Assembly: GCA_002451065.1 (NCBI GenBank)
Contig: DKBC01000006.1
Location: forward strand, 1 to 13,044
Reading direction: 5' to 3'
Length of the DNA stretch: 13,044 nt
Source: Betaproteobacteria bacterium UBA6910
Lineage (GTDB): Bacteria; Pseudomonadota; Gammaproteobacteria; Burkholderiales; UBA6910
Part shown: one piece after another, positions 5,713 to 13,044 of the stretch
Numbering within the stretch: position 1 is the first letter of the stretch
Layout: the number at the start of each line of letters is the position of its first letter
Notes under the pieces: generated by a model
Told to the model about the DNA's origin: nothing
The model's input: only the letters and a program-made list of their open reading frames with translations
The model's database searches: none
Program-made: the position numbers and the translations under genes

Positions 5713-6642
5713 TCAATCTTCCCATTCCAGCTCGGCGTAAGCCGCCGTCACGTTGCGCTTGTGGAAGCTGTCCCAAAGCAGCCAGTTCCGCCCTTCGGGG
5801 GTTCCCACCCGATCCACCGCCTGTCGCAGGGTCCAGCCCTTCCCGATAGCCGCCCGAACCTCCAGCTGCAGGGTGCTCAAGTACTGCTCCTGGGCCGCCA
5901 GCGCTCCTCCCAGCGATCCCTTGACCATTCCATGACCCGGCACGACCCGGGCCGGCTCAAGCGCGAGGATCCGGGGGTGGAGCGCCAGCCAGCCCTTGAG
6001 GCTTCCGTCCACCACGGGGATCCGCTCGACGAACAGCAGGTCCGACAGAAACAGCGTTCCTGTCCTGACATCGTATACCGTAAGGTCGTTGTCTGTATGA
6101 GCGGTCGGCCAGGCGCGAAGTTTCAGCACCCGGCCGCCGAGATCCAGTTGTGCCTCGTCCATGACCACCGTGCCCGGCGCGATCACCTTGGTTCCCCGGG
6201 CCGCATCCCCGAAATCCCGCTCCAGAGCATGGAGATAGGTGGACCCGCGAGCCGCCATGGCCTGGGGAAGCTTGACGTGGCCCACGAAAGTCGGGCTCTC
6301 GGCCTCGAAGGCCCCATTCCCGAAAATGTGGTCGGGATGGACATGGGTGTTGATGACGTAACAGACGGGTAGCGGGGTCACCTGGCGCACCGCCGCGCGA
6401 AGCCGGCGCCCAACCTCCGCGGTGCCGCCGGTGTCGATGACAGCGACGCACCGCTCGCCCACGACGAACCCGAGATTGGCGATGTCCCCGAGATTGCGGG
6501 GGCTCGAGTCCTCCTGGGCTCCCCAGTGCACATAGACACCTTCGGCGACGGCGCTGACAGGAAGCGGCTCGGCGGCCACGGCCGCAAACGCCAGAGACCA
6601 TAACACTCCAGCCCACAATTCCGCCCGCACCCTTGCCCCCAT
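5713..6642 (-). CDS. Exported MBL-fold hydrolase (SoxH-like; quinoprotein relay system zinc metallohydrolase)
   Basis: This 309-residue protein has an N-terminal signal peptide (cleavage near AVAAE, residue 24). The full MBL metal site is present: H100-V-H102-P-D104-H105, His182 in TAHTDND, Asp201 in LFLSDLL and His237 in VPGHG. The fold and export resemble SoxH and glyoxalase II-type thioester hydrolases. The segment PRNLGDIANLGFVVGE (48-63) and the C-terminal GRNWLLWDSFHKRN block are typical of the quinoprotein relay metallohydrolases; I think the type called number 2, from memory. It probably hydrolyses an adduct carried by the SoxYZ-like protein encoded 17 bp downstream. It is divergent from the efflux operon, 51 bp away. 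The ATG at 6642 is preceded by a purine-rich GGGAAAGG, a slightly close but usable ribosome binding site. Confidence 0.88.
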   Translation of the reverse strand: MGARVRAELWAGVLWSLAFAAVAAEPLPVSAVAEGVYVHWGAQEDSSPRNLGDIANLGFVVGERCVAVIDTGGTAEVGRRLRAAVRQVTPLPVCYVINTHVHPDHIFGNGAFEAESPTFVGHVKLPQAMAARGSTYLHALERDFGDAARGTKVIAPGTVVMDEAQLDLGGRVLKLRAWPTAHTDNDLTVYDVRTGTLFLSDLLFVERIPVVDGSLKGWLALHPRILALEPARVVPGHGMVKGSLGGALAAQEQYLSTLQLEVRAAIGKGWTLRQAVDRVGTPEGRNWLLWDSFHKRNVTAAYAELEWED

Positions 6643-6676
6643 CCTTTCCCTACCCGAATTGTTTGCGGCGGGTTAG

Positions 6677-6682
6677 ATTATA
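6677..6682 (-). promoter_or_regulatory. Possible -10 box for the MBL-SoxYZ operon in the divergent intergenic region
   Basis: On the minus strand this reads TATAAT, a perfect -10 hexamer about 35 bases before the MBL start codon. Transcription would start near 6670. The -35 would fall inside the first codons of the divergent efflux gene and is poor (TGTCTT at 17 bases spacing), so an activator would probably be needed. No good promoter for the plus-strand efflux operon was found in these 51 bp. Confidence 0.35.
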
Positions 6683-6693
6683 GAGGCCGCCCT

Positions 6694-8157
6694 ATGCCAA
6701 AGACAGAAACTCGCGGCAGTAGCTTCCGCTCAGGGGTCCTGACCTTGAAACACGTTGCGCTCGGCGCGTTGTTGCTTGCCTGCACCGTGGCAGGCTGCGG
6801 CATGCAGCCTTTTCGTCCCCAGGCGCTTTCCCCGGAGGCGACCGCAGACCAGTTCTACGCCCGCTCCCCGGACGAACCATCGGTTCGAATCTTTTTTGAG
6901 CAAAGCGGGGTTCGGATCGAAGAGTGGCCTTTGAAATACTGGGGCGTCACCGAGCTCACCCTCCTCGCCCTGCATTTCCATCCCGACCTGGACGCCGCTC
7001 GGGCCAACGTCGCGGTGTTTGAGGCGGCCATGGATGTCGCTGCGATGCCGGGCATTCCATCGGCCAAGCCGTTGCTCGAGCATCACGGCAAAGCGGATGC
7101 CGGCCAGTCGCGGTGGAGCTACGGGCTGGAACTGGAGTTGCCCCTTTCCCCATCGGACAAGCGCGAGGCCCGCCTGGAGCAGGCGCGGTCGCGGATGGAA
7201 TCGGCGCGGGTCGCGGCCGTCGCGACCTCCTGGCAGGTGGCGAGCCGCGTGCAGCGCCAGCTTGTCGATGTTTTCCTTGCCCGGCGCGAAACGGAACTCG
7301 CCGAGCGTGAGCTGGAAATAGCCGCGACGGCAAACGCATCGGCGCAGCGGCAGCTCTCAGCCGGCACCGCCACCCGCACGGAGGCAATCGGGGCCCTGCG
7401 CACCTTTGACCAGGCCTCTCTCCGCCTGGAGCAGGCCCGCGCCCGGGCTGAACGCGCCCGCGCGTTGCTGGCCGAGGCCGTTGGTCTGTCCCCCGACGCG
7501 CTGCGAAACGTGCAGTTGAACTTTTCCAAGATAGAGTCCCTGCCACCTCCCCCGATGCTTGCCCAGGCTCGGGAGGCGGCCCTCACGGACCGGGCGGACA
7601 TTCGGCGGGCGCTACTGAGCTATGACGAGGCCGATGCCGCCCTGAAACTCGCCGTGGCGAACCAGTACCCGGACTTGGCGATCAAGCCCGGATATTTGTG
7701 GGATCAGGGCGACCAGGTCTGGCTGCTCGCGCTCACGATCCCCCTGCAATTGCTCCAGGACCGCTCGGCACCGGTGCGGGAGGCCGAAGCGCGCCGGGAA
7801 CTGGCGGCCAGCAATTTCATGGCGCTGCAGGCCCAGACCATCGCCCAGGTGGAAGTTGCGCTGGTGAACTACCGCGCTGGCGTGGGCGCGCTGGAGAAGG
7901 CGGCCCTGCTGGAGAAGACGGCCGGGGAACAGTCGGCGCGGGCGGAGCGCGCCCTCGCCGCCGGCGCCGCCGACCGGGGAGAGGTCCTGGCGGCCGACAC
8001 CGCGTTGGTCGAGGCGGCACGGGAGCGCTTGAATGCGTTTGCCACGGCCCAGCGCGCCCGTCTCGACCTGGAGGACGCCACGCAACGCCGGCTGAGCGGA
8101 CCTGCCGCGGATCCACGCAAGCCGGCCATGGTCGGGGGATGGGAAGCTCCATGGTAA
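6694..8157 (+). CDS. Outer-membrane efflux lipoprotein, TolC/CusC family
   Basis: This 487-residue protein is the outer-membrane channel of a tripartite efflux pump. The signal segment ends in a lipobox, VAGC, with Cys35 as the lipidated residue, as in CusC/OprM-type factors. Two repeated OEP-type blocks follow. Long coiled helices rich in Ala, Arg and Glu cover about 150-285 (LEQARSRMESARVAA, ARAERARALLAEAVGLS) and again 330-470, with a WDQGDQVWLLALTIPL strand region near 340-355 that echoes the earlier YGLELELPL strand near 140-148. The ATG at 6694 has AGAGG at good spacing. A TTG 51 bp downstream with an AGGGG sequence would give a more compact signal peptide and is an alternative start. 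The stop overlaps the adaptor start, so the genes are translationally coupled. The N-terminal region is divergent from classic CusC. Confidence 0.85.
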   Translation: MPKTETRGSSFRSGVLTLKHVALGALLLACTVAGCGMQPFRPQALSPEATADQFYARSPDEPSVRIFFEQSGVRIEEWPLKYWGVTELTLLALHFHPDLDAARANVAVFEAAMDVAAMPGIPSAKPLLEHHGKADAGQSRWSYGLELELPLSPSDKREARLEQARSRMESARVAAVATSWQVASRVQRQLVDVFLARRETELAERELEIAATANASAQRQLSAGTATRTEAIGALRTFDQASLRLEQARARAERARALLAEAVGLSPDALRNVQLNFSKIESLPPPPMLAQAREAALTDRADIRRALLSYDEADAALKLAVANQYPDLAIKPGYLWDQGDQVWLLALTIPLQLLQDRSAPVREAEARRELAASNFMALQAQTIAQVEVALVNYRAGVGALEKAALLEKTAGEQSARAERALAAGAADRGEVLAADTALVEAARERLNAFATAQRARLDLEDATQRRLSGPAADPRKPAMVGGWEAPW

Positions 8158-9206
8158 TTACTCGTACTGCCTTCATCGTGCAACTGGTTCTCATCATTGC
8201 CTTGGCCTGGTCGACGGTGTTCCTGGGCCGGGATGAAATCCGGGGCCTGGTCGGGGAGCCGGCGCTGCCGGTGCCCGCGCCGCCCGGGGCCGCGGGCGAC
8301 GACGGCGGCCCCGAGGTCCGCGTCAGCCCAGCGATACAGACCGCCAGCGGCATCGAGACCCGAGCCCTCGCACCCCATGCGATGCACCCCGCCCTGCCCA
8401 TGCAGGGCCGAATCCTGGACCTCGGCCCGTTGCTCGAGACCCGGGCTCTTCTCGTCGCGGCCAACACGGAAATGCCCGCGTTGCGTGCGGCGGTGGAACG
8501 CAGCCGGGTGGAGCACCGGCGCCTTGTCACGCTACACCAAGCGGACCAGACGGCGTCCCAGAGGGCGGTCGAAACTGCCGACGCGGAGCGGGTCACGGCG
8601 GAGTCGCGGCTCGCCGGAGCCGAGAGCCGCGTGGGCGCCTTGGTCCAGCGACTGCGCCAAGAGTGGGGGCGGGAGATCGCCCGCTGGGCAATGGCACCCC
8701 GATCACCGGAACTGGAGCGCCTGCTGGACGGGCAAGAGGTCCTGTTAATGATGACTCTCGCGCCGGGGCACTCCGCCCCCCCAACCTTGGGACCCCTGGA
8801 GGTGGTGCTGCCCGGGAACTCCGGGCCGCAGCGACGGGCGACTCCGGTCTCTCCGGCACCCCGGACCGATCCGGCTTTTCCGGGTACCACGTTTTTCTTC
8901 CGCACCAGCGCCGAGGGATTGCGCTCCGGTGCCCGCGTGGCGGGCCGCCTGGTCCTAAACGGATCCCCGACGGAGGGTGTCACCGTTCCCGATTCCGCGG
9001 TGGTCTGGCACGGAGGCTCGGCCTGGGTCTATGTTCAGGAAGCTCCCGACCGCTTTGAGCGGCGGGCGGTCAGCACCGGGGAGCCCGCTGGCGACGGGTG
9101 GTTCGACGAAACCCTGAAAGCGGGCGAGCGAGTCGTCGTGCGCGGCGCTCAACTCCTCCTATCCGAGGAATTTCGGGGCCGGATTACCAATGAGAATGAG
9201 GACTGA
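8151..9206 (+). CDS. RND efflux periplasmic adaptor (membrane fusion protein), atypical
   Basis: This 351-residue protein links the RND permease to the outer-membrane factor. A single N-terminal transmembrane anchor or uncleaved signal spans residues 7-25. A helical hairpin (about 105-182; ERSRVEHRRLV... and ...ESRLAGAESRVGALV) is followed by a beta-barrel and membrane-proximal domain. The C-terminal part, VTVPDSAVVWHGGSAWVYVQ (277-296) through LLLSEEFRGRI, resembles CusB-like adaptors of heavy-metal pumps. The usual lipoyl half-motifs around the hairpin are hard to see, so the barrel-sandwich domain looks reduced. The chosen ATG overlaps the upstream stop by seven bases; an ATG at 8139 in the same frame is equally possible. 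The open frame extends further upstream inside the preceding gene, but that part reads as shadow. The permease gene follows after 27 bp. Confidence 0.8.
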   Translation: MVITRTAFIVQLVLIIALAWSTVFLGRDEIRGLVGEPALPVPAPPGAAGDDGGPEVRVSPAIQTASGIETRALAPHAMHPALPMQGRILDLGPLLETRALLVAANTEMPALRAAVERSRVEHRRLVTLHQADQTASQRAVETADAERVTAESRLAGAESRVGALVQRLRQEWGREIARWAMAPRSPELERLLDGQEVLLMMTLAPGHSAPPTLGPLEVVLPGNSGPQRRATPVSPAPRTDPAFPGTTFFFRTSAEGLRSGARVAGRLVLNGSPTEGVTVPDSAVVWHGGSAWVYVQEAPDRFERRAVSTGEPAGDGWFDETLKAGERVVVRGAQLLLSEEFRGRITNENED

Positions 9207-9233
9207 GGGCAGCCGGCCCCTAAGCCGACCCGC

Positions 9234-12200
9234 ATGATCGGCGCCCTCGTCCACTTCTCGGTCCGCCGGCCCGGCGTGGTGCTGGCGCTGGCGCTCACCG
9301 TCACTCTGTACGGGATGCATCGGCTCTACCTGGCGAGCCTCGACGTGTTCCCCGAGTTCTCGCCGAGCCAGGTCGTAATCCAGACAGAGACGCCGGGGCT
9401 CAACGCCCAGCTCACCGAGACCCTCGTCACCCGACCCATCGAATCGGCCGTCGCCGGGGTGGCGGGCCTCGCCTCCTTGCGTTCCCAGTCGATTCCCGGG
9501 TTGTCCGTGGTGACGGCGGTGTTCGAGGAAGGCTCCGACATTTTCCGCAACCGGCAGATGATCGCGGAGCGGCTCGGCGAGGTGATCCCCCAGCTTCCGT
9601 CCGGCATCACACCCTCCATCACGCCGCTGACTTCCTCGGCGAGCACGGTGCTCGGGCTTGGAGTGACTTCCGAGCAGCGATCACTGATGGAGTTGCGCGC
9701 GCTGGTGGACTCGACCCTGCGCCCTCATCTCCTCGGAGTCCGCGGAGTGGCCGATGTCAACGTCTTCGGCGGCGAAGTGCGGCAATGGCAGATCCAGGCG
9801 GATCCGGCGCGGCTCGCCCGCTACGGGCTGGCCCTCGCCGAAGTGCTTGCGGCCGCAAAGCGGGCGACGGGCGTGCGCGGCGCGGGTTACGTGGAGAACG
9901 CCAACCAGCGCATTGTCCTCGCCACGGAAGGCCAGGCCGGGGACCTCCGGGACCTGGGGCTGGCACCGGTCGCCGTGCGCAACGGCGCCGTGATCACTTT
10001 GGCGGACGTGGCCCGCATCGTTGAAGGCCCCGCGCCATCCATTAGTGCGGCTGCCATCAACGGCAAGCCGGGGGTGTTTCTCATGGTGCAGGGCCAGTTC
10101 GGGGCCAAGACCCGGGCGGTCACCGCCGCATTGGAGCGCGCCCTAGATGACCTCAAGCCCCTGCTGGAGCGGCAGCAGGTGAACCTGCATCCCCGCCTGT
10201 TCCGTCCCGCCAACTTTATCGAGACGGCCGTTGCCAATGTCCAGCGCGACGTCCTCCTGGGGTCGCTGCTCGTGGTCTCGGTACTGTTCCTCTTCCTTTA
10301 CAACGCGCGCACCGCTTTCATCTCGTCAATCGCAATCCCCCTCTCGCTGCTCGCCGCGGTGCTGGTGCTCGAGCACTTGGACATCAGCCTCAACATCATG
10401 GTCCTGGGCGGCCTCGCCATCGCCCTGGGCGAGGTGGTGGACGACGCCATCATCGATTGCGAAAACATTTTCCGGCGGCTCCGCGAAAACCAGGCGCTGG
10501 CGGATCCAAAGCCGGGGTTCCAGGTGGTTTACGAGGCTTCCATGGAGGTTCGCAGTTCGGTGGTGTACGCCACCTTCATTGTGGCGCTGGTGTTCGTGCC
10601 CCTCCTCACCCTGTCCGGCGTCGCGGGCAAGCTATTCGCGCCCCTCGCCCTCGCCTATATCCTGGCCATCCTTGCGTCGCTGGTGGTGGCGCTCACGGTA
10701 ACCCCGGCGCTGGCCCACCTGATGCTGAGTGGGCGAGTCCTGGGTCGCGGCGATCCGCCTCTCATCGCCTGGCTCAAGCCCCGCTACGTGAGGCTGCTCG
10801 AGAACATCGAGAAAAGACCCCAAGCCGTCCTGATCACGGCGGGGCTTGGCCTCGCCGCCGGGATGGCGCTCCTGCCCCTGTTCAGCGGGGAGTTCATTCC
10901 GCCGTTGAAGGAGGGGCATTACATCCTCCACATGACCGCCATTCCCGGCACCTCGGAACAGGAGTCCTTGCGCATCGGCAACCTGGTGACGACAGCCGTG
11001 GGACGCATCCCCGGAGTGCAGTCGGTCGCCCAGTGGGTCGGCCGCGCTCCGAACGGCGCCGACACGTTCGGCACCCATTACAGCGAGTTCGAGGTGGAAA
11101 TCGGGCCGCTGCCGGGCGAGGAACAGACCCGCATTCTACGCCAGATCCGCGGGGTAATGTCGGGGGCTGGCGCCGGCGAATCATCTGCCGGCGATGAGGA
11201 TGAATCCGCCTACCGGGGCTCCGGCGGGTTCCCGGGCGTGAACTTCGCCGTCAATACTTTTCTGACCGAGCGCATCGAGGAAACGGTGGCCGGTTACCCG
11301 GCCGCGGTCATCGTCAGCGTGTTCGGCCCGGAGCTGGACGGCATCGACCGCGACGCCCGGGCCGTGGCGCGGATACTCGCGGGCGTGCCCGGAGCCACCG
11401 ACGTCCAGCTCCAGGCGCCGCCCGGAACGCCGGAACTCTCCATCCGTCTGCGCCACGACAAGCTGGCGCAGTGGGGCCTCGCTCCGCTGGACGTGCTCGA
11501 AACCGTGCAGGCGGCCTACGAAGGCGCGCCCGTGGCCCAGGTCTATCACGGGGGACAGGTCCTGGGGGTCACGGTCACGCTTGACCCTGCGGCCCGGCGC
11601 GACCTAACAAGGGTAGCCGCACTGCCGTTGCGCACCCCGGACGCGCGGGCGCTGCGGTTGGAAGACGTGGCGAACATTCGCCTGGCGGACGGCCGCTACA
11701 AGATCCTGCGCGCCGGGGGCAAGCGCGTGCAGGTCATCACCTGCAACGTCAGCGGTCGCGACCCCGAAGCGTTCATGGCGGAGGCGCGCAAGCGAATCGC
11801 CGAGCGGGTGACACTCACTCCCGGCAACTACCTGGTATATGCCGGCACCGGCGAGGCCCAAGCCCGGGCCCGGCGGGATCTCCTCGTGCACGCCCTGATT
11901 GCGGGCGTTGGCGTCGCCCTGCTGCTGTACCTCGCCTTCCGCAGCCTGCGAAATCTAGCCCTGGCGTTCGTGAACCTGCCCTTTGCCTTGATCGGAGGAG
12001 TGGTGGCGGTGCTGCTGGAGGGAGGATGGGTATCCCTGGGGTCCATGGTTGGTTTCGTGACCCTGTTCGGAATCACGCTCCGCAACTCGGTCATGCTCGT
12101 CTCCCATTACCATCATCTGGTGGAACACGAGGGTGCGGTCTGGAATCGCGATACCGCCATCCGCGGTGCGTCCGAAAGGCTGCCCTCGATCCTGATGACG

Positions 12201-12395
12201 GCCCTGGTAACCGCCCTCGGACTGCTCCCGCTGGCTTTGGGCAGCGGCCAGCCGGGGCGCGAGATCGAGGGTCCCATGGCCACCATCATCGTCGGCGGTC
12301 TGGTGACCTCCACCCTCCTCAACCTGCTGATCCTTCCGACCATCCTCCTGCACTTTGGTAGGTTCGAGCGCGTAGGCGCCGGCGGCAGGCCCTGA
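9234..12395 (+). CDS. RND efflux permease, heavy-metal-efflux (CusA/CzcA)-like
   Basis: This 1053-residue inner-membrane proton-driven exporter has the full RND layout. TM1 is at about 14-34, the first periplasmic loop at 35-335, TM2-TM6 at 338-492, TM7 near 531-550, the second loop at 551-880, and TM8-TM12 at 883-1038. TM4 carries GGLAIALGEVVDDAIIDCEN (392-411), with acidic residues Glu400, Asp403, Asp404, Asp408 and Glu410. This places it with HME-type pumps but not with the canonical CusA (Ala-Met-Val-Asp) or CzcA (DFG) motifs. An acidic, Gly/Ser-rich segment (643-665) interrupts the second loop, and a His-rich SHYHHLVEHE follows TM10 (957-966). The substrate is not evident. No good ribosome binding site precedes the ATG, so translation may be coupled to the adaptor. 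Metal or small-molecule export are both possible. Confidence 0.9.
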   Translation: MIGALVHFSVRRPGVVLALALTVTLYGMHRLYLASLDVFPEFSPSQVVIQTETPGLNAQLTETLVTRPIESAVAGVAGLASLRSQSIPGLSVVTAVFEEGSDIFRNRQMIAERLGEVIPQLPSGITPSITPLTSSASTVLGLGVTSEQRSLMELRALVDSTLRPHLLGVRGVADVNVFGGEVRQWQIQADPARLARYGLALAEVLAAAKRATGVRGAGYVENANQRIVLATEGQAGDLRDLGLAPVAVRNGAVITLADVARIVEGPAPSISAAAINGKPGVFLMVQGQFGAKTRAVTAALERALDDLKPLLERQQVNLHPRLFRPANFIETAVANVQRDVLLGSLLVVSVLFLFLYNARTAFISSIAIPLSLLAAVLVLEHLDISLNIMVLGGLAIALGEVVDDAIIDCENIFRRLRENQALADPKPGFQVVYEASMEVRSSVVYATFIVALVFVPLLTLSGVAGKLFAPLALAYILAILASLVVALTVTPALAHLMLSGRVLGRGDPPLIAWLKPRYVRLLENIEKRPQAVLITAGLGLAAGMALLPLFSGEFIPPLKEGHYILHMTAIPGTSEQESLRIGNLVTTAVGRIPGVQSVAQWVGRAPNGADTFGTHYSEFEVEIGPLPGEEQTRILRQIRGVMSGAGAGESSAGDEDESAYRGSGGFPGVNFAVNTFLTERIEETVAGYPAAVIVSVFGPELDGIDRDARAVARILAGVPGATDVQLQAPPGTPELSIRLRHDKLAQWGLAPLDVLETVQAAYEGAPVAQVYHGGQVLGVTVTLDPAARRDLTRVAALPLRTPDARALRLEDVANIRLADGRYKILRAGGKRVQVITCNVSGRDPEAFMAEARKRIAERVTLTPGNYLVYAGTGEAQARARRDLLVHALIAGVGVALLLYLAFRSLRNLALAFVNLPFALIGGVVAVLLEGGWVSLGSMVGFVTLFGITLRNSVMLVSHYHHLVEHEGAVWNRDTAIRGASERLPSILMTALVTALGLLPLALGSGQPGREIEGPMATIIVGGLVTSTLLNLLILPTILLHFGRFERVGAGGRP

Positions 12396-12408
12396 TCCGC
12401 GCCTCGGT

Positions 12409-12436
12409 TTGAGACCGCCGTCGAATAACCTACAAT
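12409..12436 (+). promoter_or_regulatory. Sigma-70 promoter for folB (and probably the MoxR-type gene)
   Basis: TTGAGA (12409-12414, four of six to TTGACA) and TACAAT (12431-12436, five of six to TATAAT) are separated by 16 bases. The predicted transcription start near 12443 gives a leader of about 37 nt. It lies just after the RND permease stop, so folB need not depend on the efflux operon. Confidence 0.55.
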
Positions 12437-12479
12437 TGCGGGTCCCGGCCCACGCCTTTACCTCACCCGATTACGGTCC

Positions 12480-12836
12480 ATGGACAGCATTTTCCTGCAG
12501 GACTTCCGCGTGGACACCGTTGTCGGCGTCCACGAGTGGGAACGACTGCGGCCCCAGACCATCGAGCTCAACATCGAGATCGGACTCCCGAGTCCCAAGG
12601 CCGGCGCCACCGACGAGATCCTGGACACCATCGATTACGAAACCGTGGAGAAACGCATTCGCACCGATCTCGAGAACCTCAATCTGACCCTGCTGGAGAC
12701 CCTGGCCGAACACATTGCCTCCGTCATACTGAACGAGTTCGGCGCCCCTTGGGTCAAACTCTCGGTGGCCAAGATCGCGATCCTGCCCAACGTCAAGCGC
12801 GTGGGTGTCCGCATCGAACGCAGCCGGGAAACCTGA
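12480..12836 (+). CDS. folB: Dihydroneopterin aldolase FolB
   Basis: This 118-residue cytoplasmic enzyme of folate synthesis converts 7,8-dihydroneopterin to 6-hydroxymethyl-7,8-dihydropterin and glycolaldehyde. Comparison with remembered E. coli FolB shows the N-terminal strand MDSIFLQDFRVDTVVGVHEWE, whose Glu21 matches the conserved Glu of GVYDWE. Tyr53 lies in the TIDYETV segment. TLLETLAEHIASVIL (70-84) matches the family helix. Lys98, by ungapped alignment from PWV to VGV, matches the catalytic lysine. Length is normal (117-125). The ribosome binding site is weak (TACGGTCC before the ATG at 12480). A good sigma-70 promoter sits upstream. A MoxR-type gene follows after 67 bp on the same strand. 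Folate supply is relevant to C1 metabolism, but folB is a housekeeping gene, so the link may be fortuitous. Confidence 0.93.
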   Translation: MDSIFLQDFRVDTVVGVHEWERLRPQTIELNIEIGLPSPKAGATDEILDTIDYETVEKRIRTDLENLNLTLLETLAEHIASVILNEFGAPWVKLSVAKIAILPNVKRVGVRIERSRET

Positions 12837-12903
12837 CCGGGCGTTTGCGGGCGGCGCGAACAGCCTCTGCTGACATGACTGTGGACCAACGGGTAACCTT
12901 TCC

Positions 12904-13044
12904 ATGAAGCTCAATGACCCGTTACTGGCCGATTGGCGCACCCGAGCCCTGAGTTTGGAGGAGCAGGTAAAGCGGGCGCTCATCGGTCAGGACCGGGTGG
13001 TACGCCTGGTCAACATCGCAGTGTTTTCCCGGGGCCACGTGCTG
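12904..13044 (+). CDS. MoxR-family AAA+ ATPase (N-terminal 47 codons; runs off the right edge)
   Basis: The visible peptide starts MKLNDPLLADWRTRALSLEE and continues QVKRALIGQDRVVRLVNIAVFSRGHVL. The IGQ...V..L..A....GHVL pattern immediately precedes the Walker A loop in MoxR-type ATPases, which lies just outside the window. MoxR proteins act as chaperone-like ATPases with von Willebrand A-domain partners. MxaR in methanol dehydrogenase clusters is one such protein, which would fit the relay genes nearby. The ATG at 12904 has no strong Shine-Dalgarno sequence, and it follows folB by 67 bp, probably in the same transcript. The assignment rests on a short N-terminus only, so the subfamily is not determined. 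Confidence 0.7.
   Translation, partial: MKLNDPLLADWRTRALSLEEQVKRALIGQDRVVRLVNIAVFSRGHVL

Noticed and set aside
5696..5776. 27-codon upstream extension of the SoxYZ-like carrier
   Set aside because: It would overlap the MBL gene and place a charged stretch before the signal peptide. The ATG at 5695 has a good ribosome binding site and starts the signal peptide directly.
7698..8150. 151-codon upstream extension of the periplasmic adaptor frame
   Set aside because: It lies wholly inside the outer-membrane factor gene in another frame and reads as low-complexity Gly/Arg/Pro shadow. The anchor segment begins only after 8151.
1..13044. Search for CRISPR arrays, tRNA genes, insertion sequences or integrase genes
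   Set aside because: No regularly spaced repeats, no tRNA-like cloverleaf and no transposase motifs were seen; the only clear repeat is inside the coding sequence at 4312-4716.

Overview
The window is GC-rich Pseudomonadota-type DNA, most likely from a beta- or gammaproteobacterium. Genes are dense, Shine-Dalgarno sequences are ordinary, and both folB and a tripartite RND system are present. The gene content suggests methylotrophy or oxidation of C1 compounds and alcohols. It includes an NAD-linked formate dehydrogenase with a fused NuoE-NuoF subunit, a fused SoxYZ-like carrier with two SoxH-like metallo-beta-lactamase (MBL) fold proteins of the kind known as a quinoprotein relay system, and the start of a MoxR-type AAA+ ATPase. 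No PQQ-dependent dehydrogenase lies inside the window, so the link to a quinoprotein rests on family knowledge.

Layout. (1) Positions 1-2564, minus strand: fdhB (NuoE-NuoF fusion) followed by fdhA, whose C-terminal part runs off the left edge. A near-consensus sigma-54 -24/-12 element sits about 115 bp upstream of fdhB. (2) Positions 2819-6642: an exported MBL-fold protein that has lost several metal ligands (minus), a small exported cysteine-containing protein (plus), a small exported protein made of two 30-residue repeats (minus), the exported SoxYZ fusion carrier (minus) and an intact exported MBL hydrolase (minus). The last two form an operon (hydrolase, then carrier). A strong bidirectional hairpin terminator separates the two convergent small genes. 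(3) Positions 6694-12395, plus strand: a three-gene efflux operon encoding an outer-membrane lipoprotein factor, a periplasmic adaptor and an HME-like RND permease. It is divergent from the MBL-SoxYZ operon across only 51 bp. (4) Positions 12409-13044, plus strand: a well-formed sigma-70 promoter, folB, then the first 47 codons of a MoxR-type ATPase.

How it may work together. By analogy with Sox biochemistry, the SoxYZ-like protein would carry an intermediate on its single conserved cysteine, and the intact MBL protein would hydrolyse the adduct in the periplasm. With formate dehydrogenase next door, one testable idea is a carrier-bound C1 or aldehyde-derived thioester released as formate and oxidised in the cytoplasm; this is inference. 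The least described parts are the ligand-depleted MBL paralogue and the two small exported proteins. No tRNA, rRNA, CRISPR array, insertion sequence or transposase was seen. The longest stretch without a gene is 2565-2818, which holds the candidate sigma-54 promoter.
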